Positions 1 through 9,500 of a stretch of 12,939 nt of DNA are shown in pieces (the first letter of the stretch is position 1; each line of letters opens with the position of its first letter). The notes beneath the pieces are model-generated. The model saw only the letters and a program-made list of their open reading frames with translations, ran no database searches and was not told the DNA's origin. The translations under genes were made by a program, and so were the position numbers. Origin of the DNA: Macrophomina tecta (taxonomy: Eukaryota; Ascomycota; Dothideomycetes; Botryosphaeriales; Botryosphaeriaceae); NCBI GenBank assembly GCA_024180945.1, contig JAKSGN010000018.1, forward strand, positions 1 to 12,939. Direction: 5' to 3'.

Positions 1-17
1 CATCCCAGTAATAAATA
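1..17 (+). repeat. left terminal inverted repeat of hAT-A
   Basis: This sequence matches the reverse complement of 2703-2719 at 16 of 17 positions (G/A difference at position 8). Beyond position 17 both ends stay AT-rich but alignment is loose. The repeat could extend left of base 1, which is not visible. Confidence 0.85.
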
Positions 18-325
18 TATATTTATTATTAAGGGCATATTTATTGTTAAGCTTTTCCATAAGGATAATAATATAGACGCTGCCAATAAATATATATTGT
101 TAACTATTAATAATATAGGCCCACTATTTTCCAGCGCCAATTCCCCCAGAGTGTTTCAGATTAAATTGCAGTCTTGTACGCATATTACTGCTTATCAGGC
201 CTCTAGATAGGAGGTGAACTCCAATGTTTGTAACTCCTAGCAACCGAAACTGCTGCCTCGCCATACCCGTCACGTTGCAAGTACGCGGTTCGTAATACAT
301 CAGCGACATATCTCTACACACGACA
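18..325. other. AT-rich 5' subterminal region of hAT-A
   Basis: Positions 18-120 are very AT-rich with short palindromic TAATA/TATTA runs. From about 120 to 325 the sequence becomes mixed and probably contains the transposase promoter and leader. CTGCCAATAAATA near 81 resembles CTGCCAATGAATA near 2664, in direct orientation at the other end. I see no gene in this stretch. Confidence 0.5.
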
Positions 326-2621
326 ATGGACGTCAACATATCCTCACTGCCCCAATCAAATGCCCCGTCAAGTTCTCCTCCGTGGTACCCTCTGACAGTG
401 CCTCACAAGTTGCCCAGCACACTGTCAGAGACCCGAGGCATCGTCAGCTCAGCATACGGTCAAGAGACGGAAACTGAAGAGCCACATCAACATGGGATCA
501 CTTTCGAGAAGCTCAGGCGACGAGCCACGTACTATGAGCGGAAAATTACTTCACTACTGCCGCACGTTGTCGCAATCCATCCTGGTCAACCCACATATCT
601 GGCAACGCCCGCTATCATCTCGAGAAGGCTCATCACATACTTGTTCGAGAGGATTCAAAATCTCAAAACAGGCGCCAACTAGCCATCGAAAATGCCTTCG
701 AAAGAACAACCGGCAAGCGGCTGCAGCAAGTCAGGGAGAATGAGATGAACACTCTACGGAGTGTAATCAATGTCGATGCCTTTCGAGAGGCACAGATGTT
801 GCTATCCGCACATAAACATTTACCGCTCAACTTCGTAACCTGGCCGGAATACCAGGCACTTCTGGCCGCGATAAACCCTGCCGTTGAAGAGTTCCTAACT
901 GATTCCGGTAGCACAGTTGCGGCGGACTTGGATAGGGCCTACGATGCGCATCAACAATCCGTAAAGGAATGGCTAGAACGTGCCCGGAGCCTCGTACACA
1001 TTGCTATGGACGTATGGTCTTCTCCTCAGCGGAAGGCCTATATCGCTGTTCACGCCCAATGGGTTGACGAGGCCTACAAACCTCGGAAAGCATTGCTAGG
1101 GCTACCAAACCTCCGCCGCTCTCACGCCGGCACGGCTATGGCACCTCACTTGATGACGATTATCCGACAGTACCACTTAGCGCCCCGAATCGGCTACTTC
1201 ACTGGGGACAATGACGCAAAGAATGACACCTGTCTCCGCCAACTTGCTGTTGAGCTGTCGCAAGAGTACGGCCTTACACTTGACCCAGTGTCCTCTCGAA
1301 CGCGGTGTGCCGGCCACATCATTAACTTGTCCCTTCAAGCCTTTCTCTTTGCAACTAGTGAGGACGCTCTGCAGGCCGCAATTGCGCAGGCGCAACACGA
1401 GGTAAATGATGTAACAGTTGCGGACGCGTTACACGACCAAATTCAGTCGAACACTTGTCACAAGAGTCACGACAGGCGCAAGAAACGCCATGACACTGCC
1501 GGCTGGCGGAGCATCGGCCCAATGGGTAAACTCCACAACATTGCGGTGTTCATCCGTAATTCCACAGTGCGCAACGATGCATGGGATGACATTGCAGAAA
1601 AGGCGCTTGGAATTGACAATATCACCCGTTGGAACTCATGGTTCAAGTTGCTTGATGCGGCTATCAGCCAAGAGGGTCCATTGTCAATATTCCTCAACCA
1701 ATACCACAACGAGCTGGAAGACGACATCCTCACACATGATGATTGGCAAGTACTCAAAATGACTCACGAGTTCTTGCAGCCGTTTTACCAAGCGACCTTG
1801 GAGCAGCAAATGGAGTGGGCATCAATAGATCAGGTGCTAGAGAATATGGATATTCTTTTCATGCAGTTTGAGAATGCCAAGGTAAGCCATGGACGGCTCG
1901 ATCGATTACCAGACCTGGACTGATGTTAAAGCAGGGCAAATACGCCAGCAACGCGCGTATGGTTCATTCCATTCACATGGGTTGGTGGGTTCTCTCGAAG
2001 TATTATGAAGAGAGTGACAGAAACCCAATATATGCCACGGCATTATTGCTCCATCCAGAAAAGCGCCGGAGGTACCTTGACCGCCACTGGGCAGAGGAAT
2101 GGAGGCAGACCGCTATTGCTGGTGCACGGCAGCATTGGGCGAAGTACAAGGACCGGCCACTCCCGTCGGAGTCCGCGGCTCGGCTGAACGACGAACGACG
2201 GGAAGTAACACCGTACGAGCGTATCAAGCAGTCAATGAGTGTCTTGGATGAACCCGGAGATGAGGATGAATTCGAAAAATTCGTCAATTCTCCGCCAAGA
2301 CCTATGACGACCAAAACACCGCTTGAATGGTGGTGTCGAGAAGAACAGAGGATTGAGTATCCACGTTTACACCAATTGGCCATTGACATACTAAGTGTGC
2401 CGGCGATGTCCGACGATCCGGAACGGGTATTCTCTTGCGCAAGGCGGACAATTTCTTGGGACAGGGCACGGCTCTCGCCTGATACTATCGAGAAGCTTCA
2501 ATGCCTGAGCAACTGGGTGAAGAATGACTTGGTCCGCAAAGTCTACGTGGCAGTAGATGGTAAGGTCATGGATATTGCTGGCGGCAACGACGACATGCAT
2601 GGCGCTTCAGTTTTATATTAA
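326..2621 (+). pseudogene. hAT transposase of element A (BED finger, frameshifted)
   Basis: This encodes the cut-and-paste transposase of hAT-A, which would act in the nucleus on the element ends. A possible start ATG lies at 326. The BED zinc finger is split between frames: HYCRT before about 566 and CRN...YHLEKAHH after it. One extra base near 567-568 explains the shift, and a further frame change is needed near 400-440. From about 569 the frame is open to 1881 and includes the first conserved Asp (IAMDVWSS), the second (TGDNDAKND), the RTRCAGHIINL motif and TRWNSWF. A 53-nt intron at 1882-1934 (GTAAGC...CTGATG...GCAG) joins in phase 0 to 1935-2621. That exon carries LLLHPEKRRRYLDRHW and the C-terminal dimerisation block MSDDPERVFSCARRTISW, and it ends at a TAA. 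The core domain looks well preserved, so the copy is probably fairly young. The frameshifts could in principle be sequencing errors. Confidence 0.85.
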
Positions 2622-2702
2622 TAATTATTGATAAGCTTAGCAATCGATAATAATATTAGGATCTGCCAATGAATACATAAGAATATGTCAATATTATGTA
2701 TT

Positions 2703-2719
2703 TATTTATTATTGGGATG
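2703..2719 (-). repeat. right terminal inverted repeat of hAT-A
   Basis: Read on the minus strand this is CATCCCAATAATAAATA, the partner of the left end. The next eight bases, TCTGTGCC (2720-2727), are the expected position of the 8-bp target-site duplication of a hAT insertion. The other copy would lie just left of the window. Confidence 0.85.
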
Positions 2720-2723
2720 TCTG

Positions 2724-3245
2724 TGCCACGGGTCCTAACGCGGACAGCTGCTTCGATTATAGCCCTCGGTCTCGGCACAAGTTATCTGTTCCCTCCGCAC
2801 CAGCTGCAACAAGGATCCTCGTTTCCACCCAGGATGGCACCAAGTGATGCGACGACGCGAGAAGAGCGACAAGAGGGATATTTTCAACGTCGTAAGATCA
2901 TCAATCCGACGGAAATAGAACAAAGGAAAAATGAACTCCTCGTTCGCTTAGCTGAACGAGCTGGGAGTCAGCGGAAAAACAACTGTCGGAAGTTAGGGCT
3001 GCTCGAGAGGCTCTGTTCGAGCGTACACGCCTTATTATCCGCTATGGATACGTGAATGGTCTCCCAGATGAGGCGCATGGCAACGAAAGAACAGAAAAGA
3101 GTGAGAGAATACTGTTATACTTTTACTAAGCTAATTCCTTCTCGTAGGCAGTATTACGCAGAACCCCCACCAGCCAGGGAGTAAGTCCGAGAAAAGGAAG
3201 GAGGGCAAACGGAGACATCATAAATCTCGGCATACATCGAGATAG
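2724..3245 (+). pseudogene. 3' fragment of an unrecognised coiled-coil protein with a basic tail
   Basis: I do not recognise the family. Coding signal begins immediately after the end of hAT-A. In one frame the stretch to about 2840 reads through ...ATRILVSTQDGT. The frame then changes and continues as SDATTREERQEGYFQRRKI and an E/R/L-rich helix to about 2960, where a second 1-nt change leads into WESAEKQLSEVRAAREALF and RLIIRYGYVNGLPDEAHG. A typical fungal intron, 3101-3147 (47 nt, GTGAGA...GCTAAT...GTAG), joins in phase 1 to a last exon rich in K, R and H that stops at TAG 3243-3245. The charged heptad-like segment suggests a coiled coil, and the tail suggests nucleic-acid binding or nuclear import (inference). 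The two frameshifts and the missing 5' end argue for a remnant. The 5' part would lie left of hAT-A, outside the window. Confidence 0.5.
3101..3147 (+). other. probable spliceosomal intron in the coiled-coil gene remnant
   Basis: It is 47 nt long, with donor GTGAGA, branch-site-like GCTAAT 13 nt before the end, and acceptor CGTAG. Splicing joins a frame that otherwise stops soon afterwards to a lysine/arginine-rich exon of 98 nt. This supports the reading as a former gene and not chance coding. Confidence 0.55.
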
Positions 3246-3257
3246 GAGCAGCACATC

Positions 3258-3640
3258 TCATCGTTTCGAATGGTTCCTCTTGCGGCGTTTGGTTCCTTGT
3301 GAGAGAGATGTGTCAGGTGCGGGGTCGGAATTCTCAACGCTGCTTAATTGCCCACTGGTATCTTCAAGCGAGGCCGCATCTTCGGATTGAGAGAGACGAT
3401 GAGTCTCTATGACCTGCGACAGGCCTGTGTGGTCAGAAAACAGCGGCTCTGAACTGTGGCCTACCGAGAAGTCCGGGTCGAGGGGTATCTGGTCGATGGC
3501 TGAGCTGATCCGGGCCAGGTGAATCGGTACCCACTGCTCGTATATACTTTTCGTAAATTTATATGCGGTCCATTTCTCCTTTCCTCGTTGTTCGGTAAAG
3601 CTGAACTCGCGAATGAGGTGTCGGTGGTACGTGTCTTCGA
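3258..3640 (-). pseudogene. C-terminal fragment of a DUF7924-type gene (tandem paralogue)
   Basis: The translation from about 3640 to the TGA at 3258 aligns with the C-terminal 125 or so residues of the gene at 4030-5709. Shared blocks include YxRHLIRxFxFTEQ, GKEKWTxYKFTK, SAIDxIP, the TGLSQxxExHxLSQSE segment, and a basic C-terminus (KRRKRNHSKR here, KKPRRK there). A codon is missing before the RHLIR block. Everything upstream, including the nuclease-like catalytic core, is absent; sequence above 3640 on this strand no longer matches. The frame has stayed open over about 125 codons despite many substitutions, so the truncation is recent or the fragment is under some constraint. It ends 12 bp from the convergent coiled-coil remnant. 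Confidence 0.75.
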
Positions 3641-4029
3641 AAGAGCCAAGATCGCACGGTATCTTCGATCTGCTTGATGTTGTCGCTGGGCAGAACAATG
3701 TGCTTACCGAACAGACGGCTTTGATAAGCAGAACACCAGAACGGAAACGAGGCCAACGCGCTCGAGGCATGGCAGGCTAAGGCGGATGGACGCGAGGGAG
3801 AGATGGGTATGCAGGTATCTACGCCCGTGGAGAGGACACGGAGGAATCTGACTACACAGCCACAAGTTGACGCCACTCATGGTGGTGTGCTCTGATGATC
3901 TATGCGAACACTGAGATTCATAACCTATAGCGAGGTATTGGAAAACATAATTGCCGAAAGAACCATGAACACGCCTCCGAAATCCCGTAAAAAAAAAAAA
4001 AAAACCGGCACAAGCAGCGATAAACGTCA
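3641..4029. other. spacer between the DUF7924 fragment and the full gene, with an A16 tract
   Basis: I see no gene in this stretch of about 390 bp. It contains an uninterrupted run of 16 A residues on the + strand (3989-4004), which is a T16 run 26 nt past the stop of the minus-strand DUF7924 gene. That run may sit in the 3' untranslated region of that gene. Open frames over 3704-4030 show no protein-like conservation. The 5' part of the tandem paralogue would be expected here but is not recognisable. Confidence 0.5.
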
Positions 4030-5709
4030 CTACTTCCGCCTCGGCTTCTTGAAGCTCTGAGAAACAGACGTGTCAGGAGTCGTGGCTTCAATAGGAGCAA
4101 CGCTTGATCCATCGTCTCGACCAGCAACCGATGCCGACCCCTCCGACTGCGAAAGGTGGTGGCTTTCCAGCTCTTGCGAGAGGCCGGTCTGGCTTGAAAA
4201 CTGCAGTTCCGACTGCTGCGGGACATCAAAGTTGACGCCGTCAGGGATATCGTCGATTGCCGAGCAGATGCGCTTGAAATGGTCAGGCATCCAGTTGTCG
4301 TAGACGTTTTTCGTGAACTTGTAGGTTGTCCATTTTTCCTTGCCTTCCTGTTCGGTGAAGTCGAACTTGCGAATCAGGTGGCGGTAGTACTTCGTGTCCT
4401 TCCCGTCGATGACAGGGTAGTGCCCGTAGATGCGGACATTGCTGTGGTCGTGCGAGATCGAGAAAGCGAGGATCTCGCGGTCGAGCTCCTTCTCGCGCTT
4501 CACCAGCCGGAACAGCTCCACGACGGCGCGCACCGCGAGCGTCGCGCTGTGCGCGTTCTGCCGGTCCGCGATGTTGAGGGCCTCGGCCCCGCACTTGACC
4601 TCGCAGGTGAGGAAGGGGAAGTACATGAAGTACGTGGCCTTGAACACAGACAGATCCAGGAGCTCTCCAAGCCAGGGCTTGAGCAACTCCATTTGCTTTG
4701 GTGTGAAAGCGGACCAGATGAATCCGACTGAGTAGTCCGGACTGGGCTGAGTATCAATCAAAAACATGGACTCAGTCCACATCTCGCTGACGGTTTCCAC
4801 GAGGTTGTCAAGCTTCTTGTTGCCGTATAAAGCTAGAGTCTCTGCAGATGGAACGATCAGCCGAGATATGTCTTGAACAACCTTCGCCTCCTTTCTGTTC
4901 CGTATCTTGCGGCAGGTCCGTTCGAAAATTTCGTCATTGAACAACGAATCGCGTGGAGTGGTTTGTTCAGCTGCAAGCAAGCGGCTGCACAGGTCTTTGC
5001 TCGCTTTCAAAACTCCTAGATCGGAATCATCCATGTAAATACCCTTCGTACTGAGGAGAATCTCGTATCCTGCATGCCGATAAGAAGCACGCTTGGCCTC
5101 CTTTTGCTTGTCATCGGACAGTGTAACATCGCTAGGCGTACGGGACGTTCTGGACGTCGTTCGACGGAGGGTCGAATCAGACTTCTTCCTCGTGAGTGGG
5201 TTACTCATATTCACGTTAGACTCGAAATATGTCCGTGGCCAGTGTAGGTGTTTCCGCCAGTAGTCAATAGGATTGTTGCTATCCGCGTCGTCGCCCGCCG
5301 TTTCCGTGTGCGCGTCCTCCGCCGTGGAAGTCGGCCGCTGCCGCTTTTGTGTTGGTTGATCCGATGTGTCCACCTCGCAAGAACGTCTGCGCTTCTGGCC
5401 CGTGGGCTGTGTGGTCGTCGACGGTGGCAGCTACAACCCCATAAGCTCAGTGCGCCATACGGCCAAGGAGGGGAGACTCACTGGACTGCTAGGACCGCTG
5501 TTATCAGGCGCAGGAAGTAGACTTTGGATCAACTGATGCGTGCGACCCTGCTGAAGGCGTGCGCTCCTTCGGAGAGGTCTTGTTTCTTTCCTGATTCCTT
5601 GGGGTCGCTCTCCTACGAAACGATCAGCCAACGTACAAGACGACTTGCGTAACAACATACCTCGAGCGAGCGATGTTGAGCGACAACTGTAGATATTTGT
5701 GCGAACCAT
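4030..5709 (-). CDS. DUF7924-type PD-(D/E)XK nuclease-like protein, three exons
   Basis: This is a fungal lineage protein of unknown biological role. I recognise it from memory as the DUF7924 family, which resembles PD-(D/E)XK nucleases. Proposed exons are 5709-5661, 5612-5482 and 5430-4030, giving 526 aa. The introns are 5613-5660 (48 nt, GTATGT...GCTGAT...GTAG) and 5431-5481 (51 nt, GTGAGT...ACTGAG...GTAG). The ATG at 5709 lies in CATCAACATGG, a good fungal start context, behind a pyrimidine-rich leader. The open frame starting near 5373 has only a GTG there, so splicing to the upstream ATG is needed. Basic nuclear-localisation-like clusters lie at residues 73-92 and at the C-terminus (KKPRRK). 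Nuclease-like residues are Asp292 in SPDYSVG, Glu337 and Lys339 in CEVKCG, and Gln351 in DRQNAH. The tail after residue 450 is S/T/Q-rich and likely disordered. The frame is intact. Nuclease activity is inferred only. The block around the ExK motif is unusually GC-rich. Confidence 0.8.
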
Positions 5710-5898
5710 GTTGATGAGGAGTGAGAAGGGGTGAGCTTTATGTAGAGAGTAAGCGGAGTTGGCGGAGTTGTAGAGATGGGATGGCGAAGCGCTGTGACGA
5801 AGGCGTTGATCGCACGGATGCCGCTCGGCAAATATCCGGCTAAACCGCCAGTGGTCCGAAACGTTGCGTTCGTCGAAGCGCTTACATGGGCGATTCCA

Positions 5899-6345
5899 CT
5901 ACTCATTCGTTGCCCTCGAACACAGAGCAACCAATACGCGAGCAACCAAAACGCGCCCAGGGCTAGATCGACTATTATTTATAGCACGCGCCCGAACAGC
6001 AGTCGTTACCTTCGCCGAACGTTGCGTTGAGAATATCTCGGCCTTCGACCGGCCTAATATCTGCGCCGGAGAGCCCCGCCAGAGCTGAGACCTCATGCAC
6101 TCGAGCTTAGAGCGAGGTGCCATTTTTCGGGGCATAATCACCAGAAAGTCATCTGTTCGTATGTCCCGTAACTGGCTCCAAATAGCGTTGGCCAGCTTCC
6201 AGAGGTCTGTGTATCGAATCCAGGAAGCGGACAAGTTGACTGGTGGTTGCATCCTAGTTGCTGATAGTAGGCGCGCAATGACAGCAAACCGACGGAGCGC
6301 TTCTATCCGCGTGGCTATGCTAGTAAGGAGGAACTCACCTTCGAC
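5899..6345 (-). other. unidentified protein-like open stretch, possible gene remnant
   Basis: A minus-strand frame stays open for 148 codons from just after a TAG at 6346-6348 to a stop at 5899-5901. Its first ATG is at 6252. The composition is protein-like for much of its length, for example EALRRFAVIARLL, SWIRYTDLWKLANAIW and RTDDFLVIMPRKMAPRSKLE, with amphipathic helix-like and strand-like segments. After about 6010 it becomes low-complexity and unconvincing. No motif identifies a family. The TAG just upstream could be part of an intron acceptor (TACTAG), but I could not place a convincing donor. It overlaps the presumed promoter region of the DUF7924 gene. It may be a relic of another gene or chance coding. 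Confidence 0.3.
5976..5983 (-). promoter_or_regulatory. possible TATA box upstream of the DUF7924 gene
   Basis: On the minus strand the sequence reads CTATAAATAATAG, with TATAAATA lying about 267 bp upstream of the ATG at 5709. That spacing implies a 5' leader of roughly 230 nt, which is acceptable for fungi. A weaker alternative, ATAAAG at 5736-5741, is only about 30 bp from the ATG. The element also lies inside the unidentified open stretch 5899-6345, so the call is tentative. Confidence 0.25.
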
Positions 6346-6348
6346 CTA

Positions 6349-6575
6349 GTACATCTGTTGATAACAGCGGTGATCTATGGCTTACCGTCACTCATATTCG
6401 ACGCCGTTCAGTATTCATCATCGCCCGGCGCTCTTGCACCAATCATATGACTCAGACAGCAACAAATGGCTCGCGTGTTGTTAGGGGAAGAAAAGTAAGA
6501 TTCAACAATTTGCAACAACGGGAAAGCATTTGTAAAGACGTTCTAAATAGAAATATATATGGCGGCATGCCCAGC
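6349..6575. other. intergenic, 3' flank of the patatin gene
   Basis: I see nothing that supports a gene or RNA in these 227 bases. The part nearest 6575 is AT-rich (AAATAGAAATATATAT around 6544-6559). Because the patatin gene on the minus strand ends at 6576, this is its likely 3' untranslated and polyadenylation region. Confidence 0.4.
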
Positions 6576-9500
6576 TTAAAAAAATTCGCCACGTTCTAAA
6601 CTGCTTCGTTTACGCTTTAATGGTACACTAGGCAATCTCTTCCCAAATGTGTGGTGATTGACCCTTCCAAATGGCGCGTCCAACTTTTGCTGCTTGATCA
6701 ATTCCCTCAGGGACTTCGGAAGCCCACTTATGTATCGAGGATGCGCAATGCCTCCTATAGTTATTGAAACATGTTGGTCAATGCTAGCCGTCTTAAATTG
6801 TATACGTTTTCGATAGAGGGGTATCCCTCTAGGTATAGCCTCCACACAACGGATTGGATGGCCATCGAGAAGGAAATAATATGAGTTCTGGCGAAGTTCC
6901 TTATATAGCGCTTTTCGACCCTCTTTGCAGAGATTTAAGCGGCAGAGGATATGTCCCACACATGAATAGGCCCCGCTCTGGTATACCGGGATATCTTCTA
7001 GTTCGAAGTAGAATATTGAGGCGAACACGGATTCTCGAATAAGTGTCAGTTTTGGGGAAGATCTCAGATAATTCTGAGCCTGGCTTTTAAGCAGATTCAT
7101 CGAAGAAACATCATCAATATCCGGCTCTGGACCATCTAAGTTGAGGTTCAGTCGGTGGTAACGGTGCCTATGCTGTTCTGGTATTGCGTTCATAAAATCT
7201 TTCCATGCTTTCTCTCCGTCAAAACTCCGCATGAGAGCTCGAAACAAGCGAGAGAAGGTCCTATCTCGAACGGGAGACCGCGGCTCAAATGCTGCTTCTT
7301 CGAAGCTGGTGCCGGTACCGATCGATATGGCAAAGTCGGGAGAGCCTCTCTCCGGCCACAAGAAACTGCATTCGCGAAGTGATATTCCCAACGGATTATT
7401 ATGCTGTAGACCTCCATCCTGAAACGTGCCTAGGCCTTTAACTACCTTGGGCTTAAAAAACCTGGCGTCATGTCAGCTTACGAAGTACGAATTCATTCAA
7501 TAGAGAGGGGATACCACGGAGCAGCGGAAGTGCAAGAGGCTCTGAGTCCCATTAGCAAACATAAAAGCGTAGGGGAAAAGACGTACGCCTCTCCAACTGA
7601 TATATCGTTCTGATGCTTTTGCGCCCGCACAACCTGATAGCCTATTCCTGAGGGCCTCCGGACCCCGTTGTAGTTCGTAAAAAGACAGGGATGTACCTCT
7701 CGTGCCGTTGTCGTTGTGACTGCAACCTTTGTCCCGTTCTTCAGAGGATTGAACATCTTCATCGGTGGGTTTGGGTCCAGCCGGAACGCATCTTCAATTG
7801 CAGTGGAATCATACTTGAAATCTCTCATGTATGACAAGATCGCTCTTTGCAGCTGAAAGAGTGAGCTTGGGCGGCCATGTTCTCGCCTAAACGTTCTCAT
7901 CGCCAACTCTTCAAATTTATAGAGGCATTCTTCAACTGACCATTCCATAAGGAACAGGCCAAGGACTATGAGACCACCTATTTCTAAAGATAAGTGGACG
8001 AAGCGTAAAAGCGTCTGGAGGCTTACCAGCAGAAGTACCGCATATGAAGTCGAAATATGATCGTAAAGGGGCCTTTAGATTCGAGAGCATACTTTCCAGG
8101 TGCTTTAGGAAAACAAGCTCGATAATGCCTCTGACACCCCCCCCGTCCAGTGTGAGAATTCGGATCCCAGCAGTGGGTGGGATGAAAGAGAAGGTGGCGA
8201 CAGCGTCGCTCTCACCGCATAATACGCAGTCATGGAGTGAAAATGTGTTCTTCTCCGTCGTCGACGGCACTCCGAACATCTGAACACAGACATCACAGTA
8301 CGCGTGTCCGCAGCTAAGTACTTTCTCCGGCGTGCGAATCACACAGCAGAGGCATGTCTTGTGGCTTTTTAGGTCGCGCAGAGATGGGTGGATAGCCTTT
8401 AGCCTTGAAGTATGAAGTGCGCGTGAGCTACTTCTTTTTCCGTTATCGACCAGGGAAGAAAAGGCTTGGATAAACTCCTGCTGCACACTCTTCAGGAACT
8501 TTTGCCGTACATCGCTGTGAATGGTGTACTCGAGCATTGCTAGCTCACAAGCACCGCGATACAAGCGAGCAAGACCGCATCAGGATCGAAATCTTTCATT
8601 TTATTAGCAATGTCAGATGGAAATACAGTTGGACTTACAGTGAGATCCAGGTGGATAGCTGGTTAGAAAGAGCGCAGAGCCCACGAGTGGGCATATAGTA
8701 TGCCATAACCAAGCTTGAGATGGTATTATCTCCAGGAGCTCCTTCAAATGAATATGTAAGTCACGGGAGCAAAACCCAAAGGGACGCGAAGCCTTTATAT
8801 AGTCAAAGGCGAGATCTTTTTCAGCGCAGGAATGATCGAGAAGGAGTCCAAAGAAGGCCTGAATGTGCCCATACGACAAAAGCATCCTGGACGCTCTCCG
8901 TGCGGCAGAGACTGACTGGCAGATTGATGAAATGCGGTTCCGCAAAAGTTTTGCACGAATTGCCGGGCTCTCTGACCTTTTCAATGCTAAAACGCGCACT
9001 TCAGTGAAGTGTTCAAGAATCTCTGACCATGCGTCTTCATCCTTTGAAGGGACCTGGATATCTGCGATAGCTCTGCGGATATCCTGTAAAAGCTTCACCT
9101 CCGCGACTCCTGCATCGAAAACAGGTGATGAAGTATCAACTATGAATAGGGCATGGGGTAGAGCTGCAGGCGAAATACCACAAGCAGTGGAAGCCACGAT
9201 TTGTTCTGCAAGCACTCTTGCGGCCCATTGGAGTCCTCCCAGATCCGACACAAAATAACATACTACTGATGCAAGCGGAGCCAAGACCTCACCGTATACC
9301 TTGTAGACAGCAGTTTGTCTGGAGTGAGGCCCAGGTTGGTACCAGCGCGCTGTCCTGTGCCGGTGCGGCGCATGCGTAGAGGAGCATCGGCCTGACTCCT
9401 GTTTCTCGGCATGTAGCTCGCAATCGATGTAGATCTTCGGCGTTGCTTCTTTCCGGGATTTGGGATCGTTCCAGAGATTGACTTGATGGTGAGGGCTGGC

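Larger units (their letters stand above)
1..2719 (+). mobile_element. hAT-family DNA transposon A (decayed, near full length)
   Basis: The first 17 bases (CATCCCAGTAATAAATA) are repeated in inverted orientation at 2703-2719 with one mismatch. Inside the termini, TTGTTAAGCTT near position 45 recurs inverted as TTGCTAAGCTT near 2627-2637, which is subterminal symmetry typical of transposase binding regions. The interior carries a BED-finger plus hAT-dimerisation transposase on the same strand. Size (about 2.7 kb), AT-rich ends and coding content fit a fungal hAT element. The left boundary falls on base 1, so the left target duplication cannot be seen. The transposase has frameshifts, so the copy is probably non-autonomous. 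Confidence 0.85.

Noticed and set aside
4279..4731. 150-codon + strand open frame
   Set aside because: It is antisense to the conserved DUF7924 coding exon and owes its length to the GC-rich third positions there; its translation is valine/leucine/glutamate-rich without motifs.
4030..5373. DUF7924 protein starting at position 5373
   Set aside because: The codon there is GTG, not ATG; the frame extends upstream and a 51-nt intron links it to an exon with a proper ATG at 5709.
5776..6349. Short + strand open frames in 5776-6349
   Set aside because: They have poor protein character and overlap the promoter region and the more protein-like minus-strand frame.
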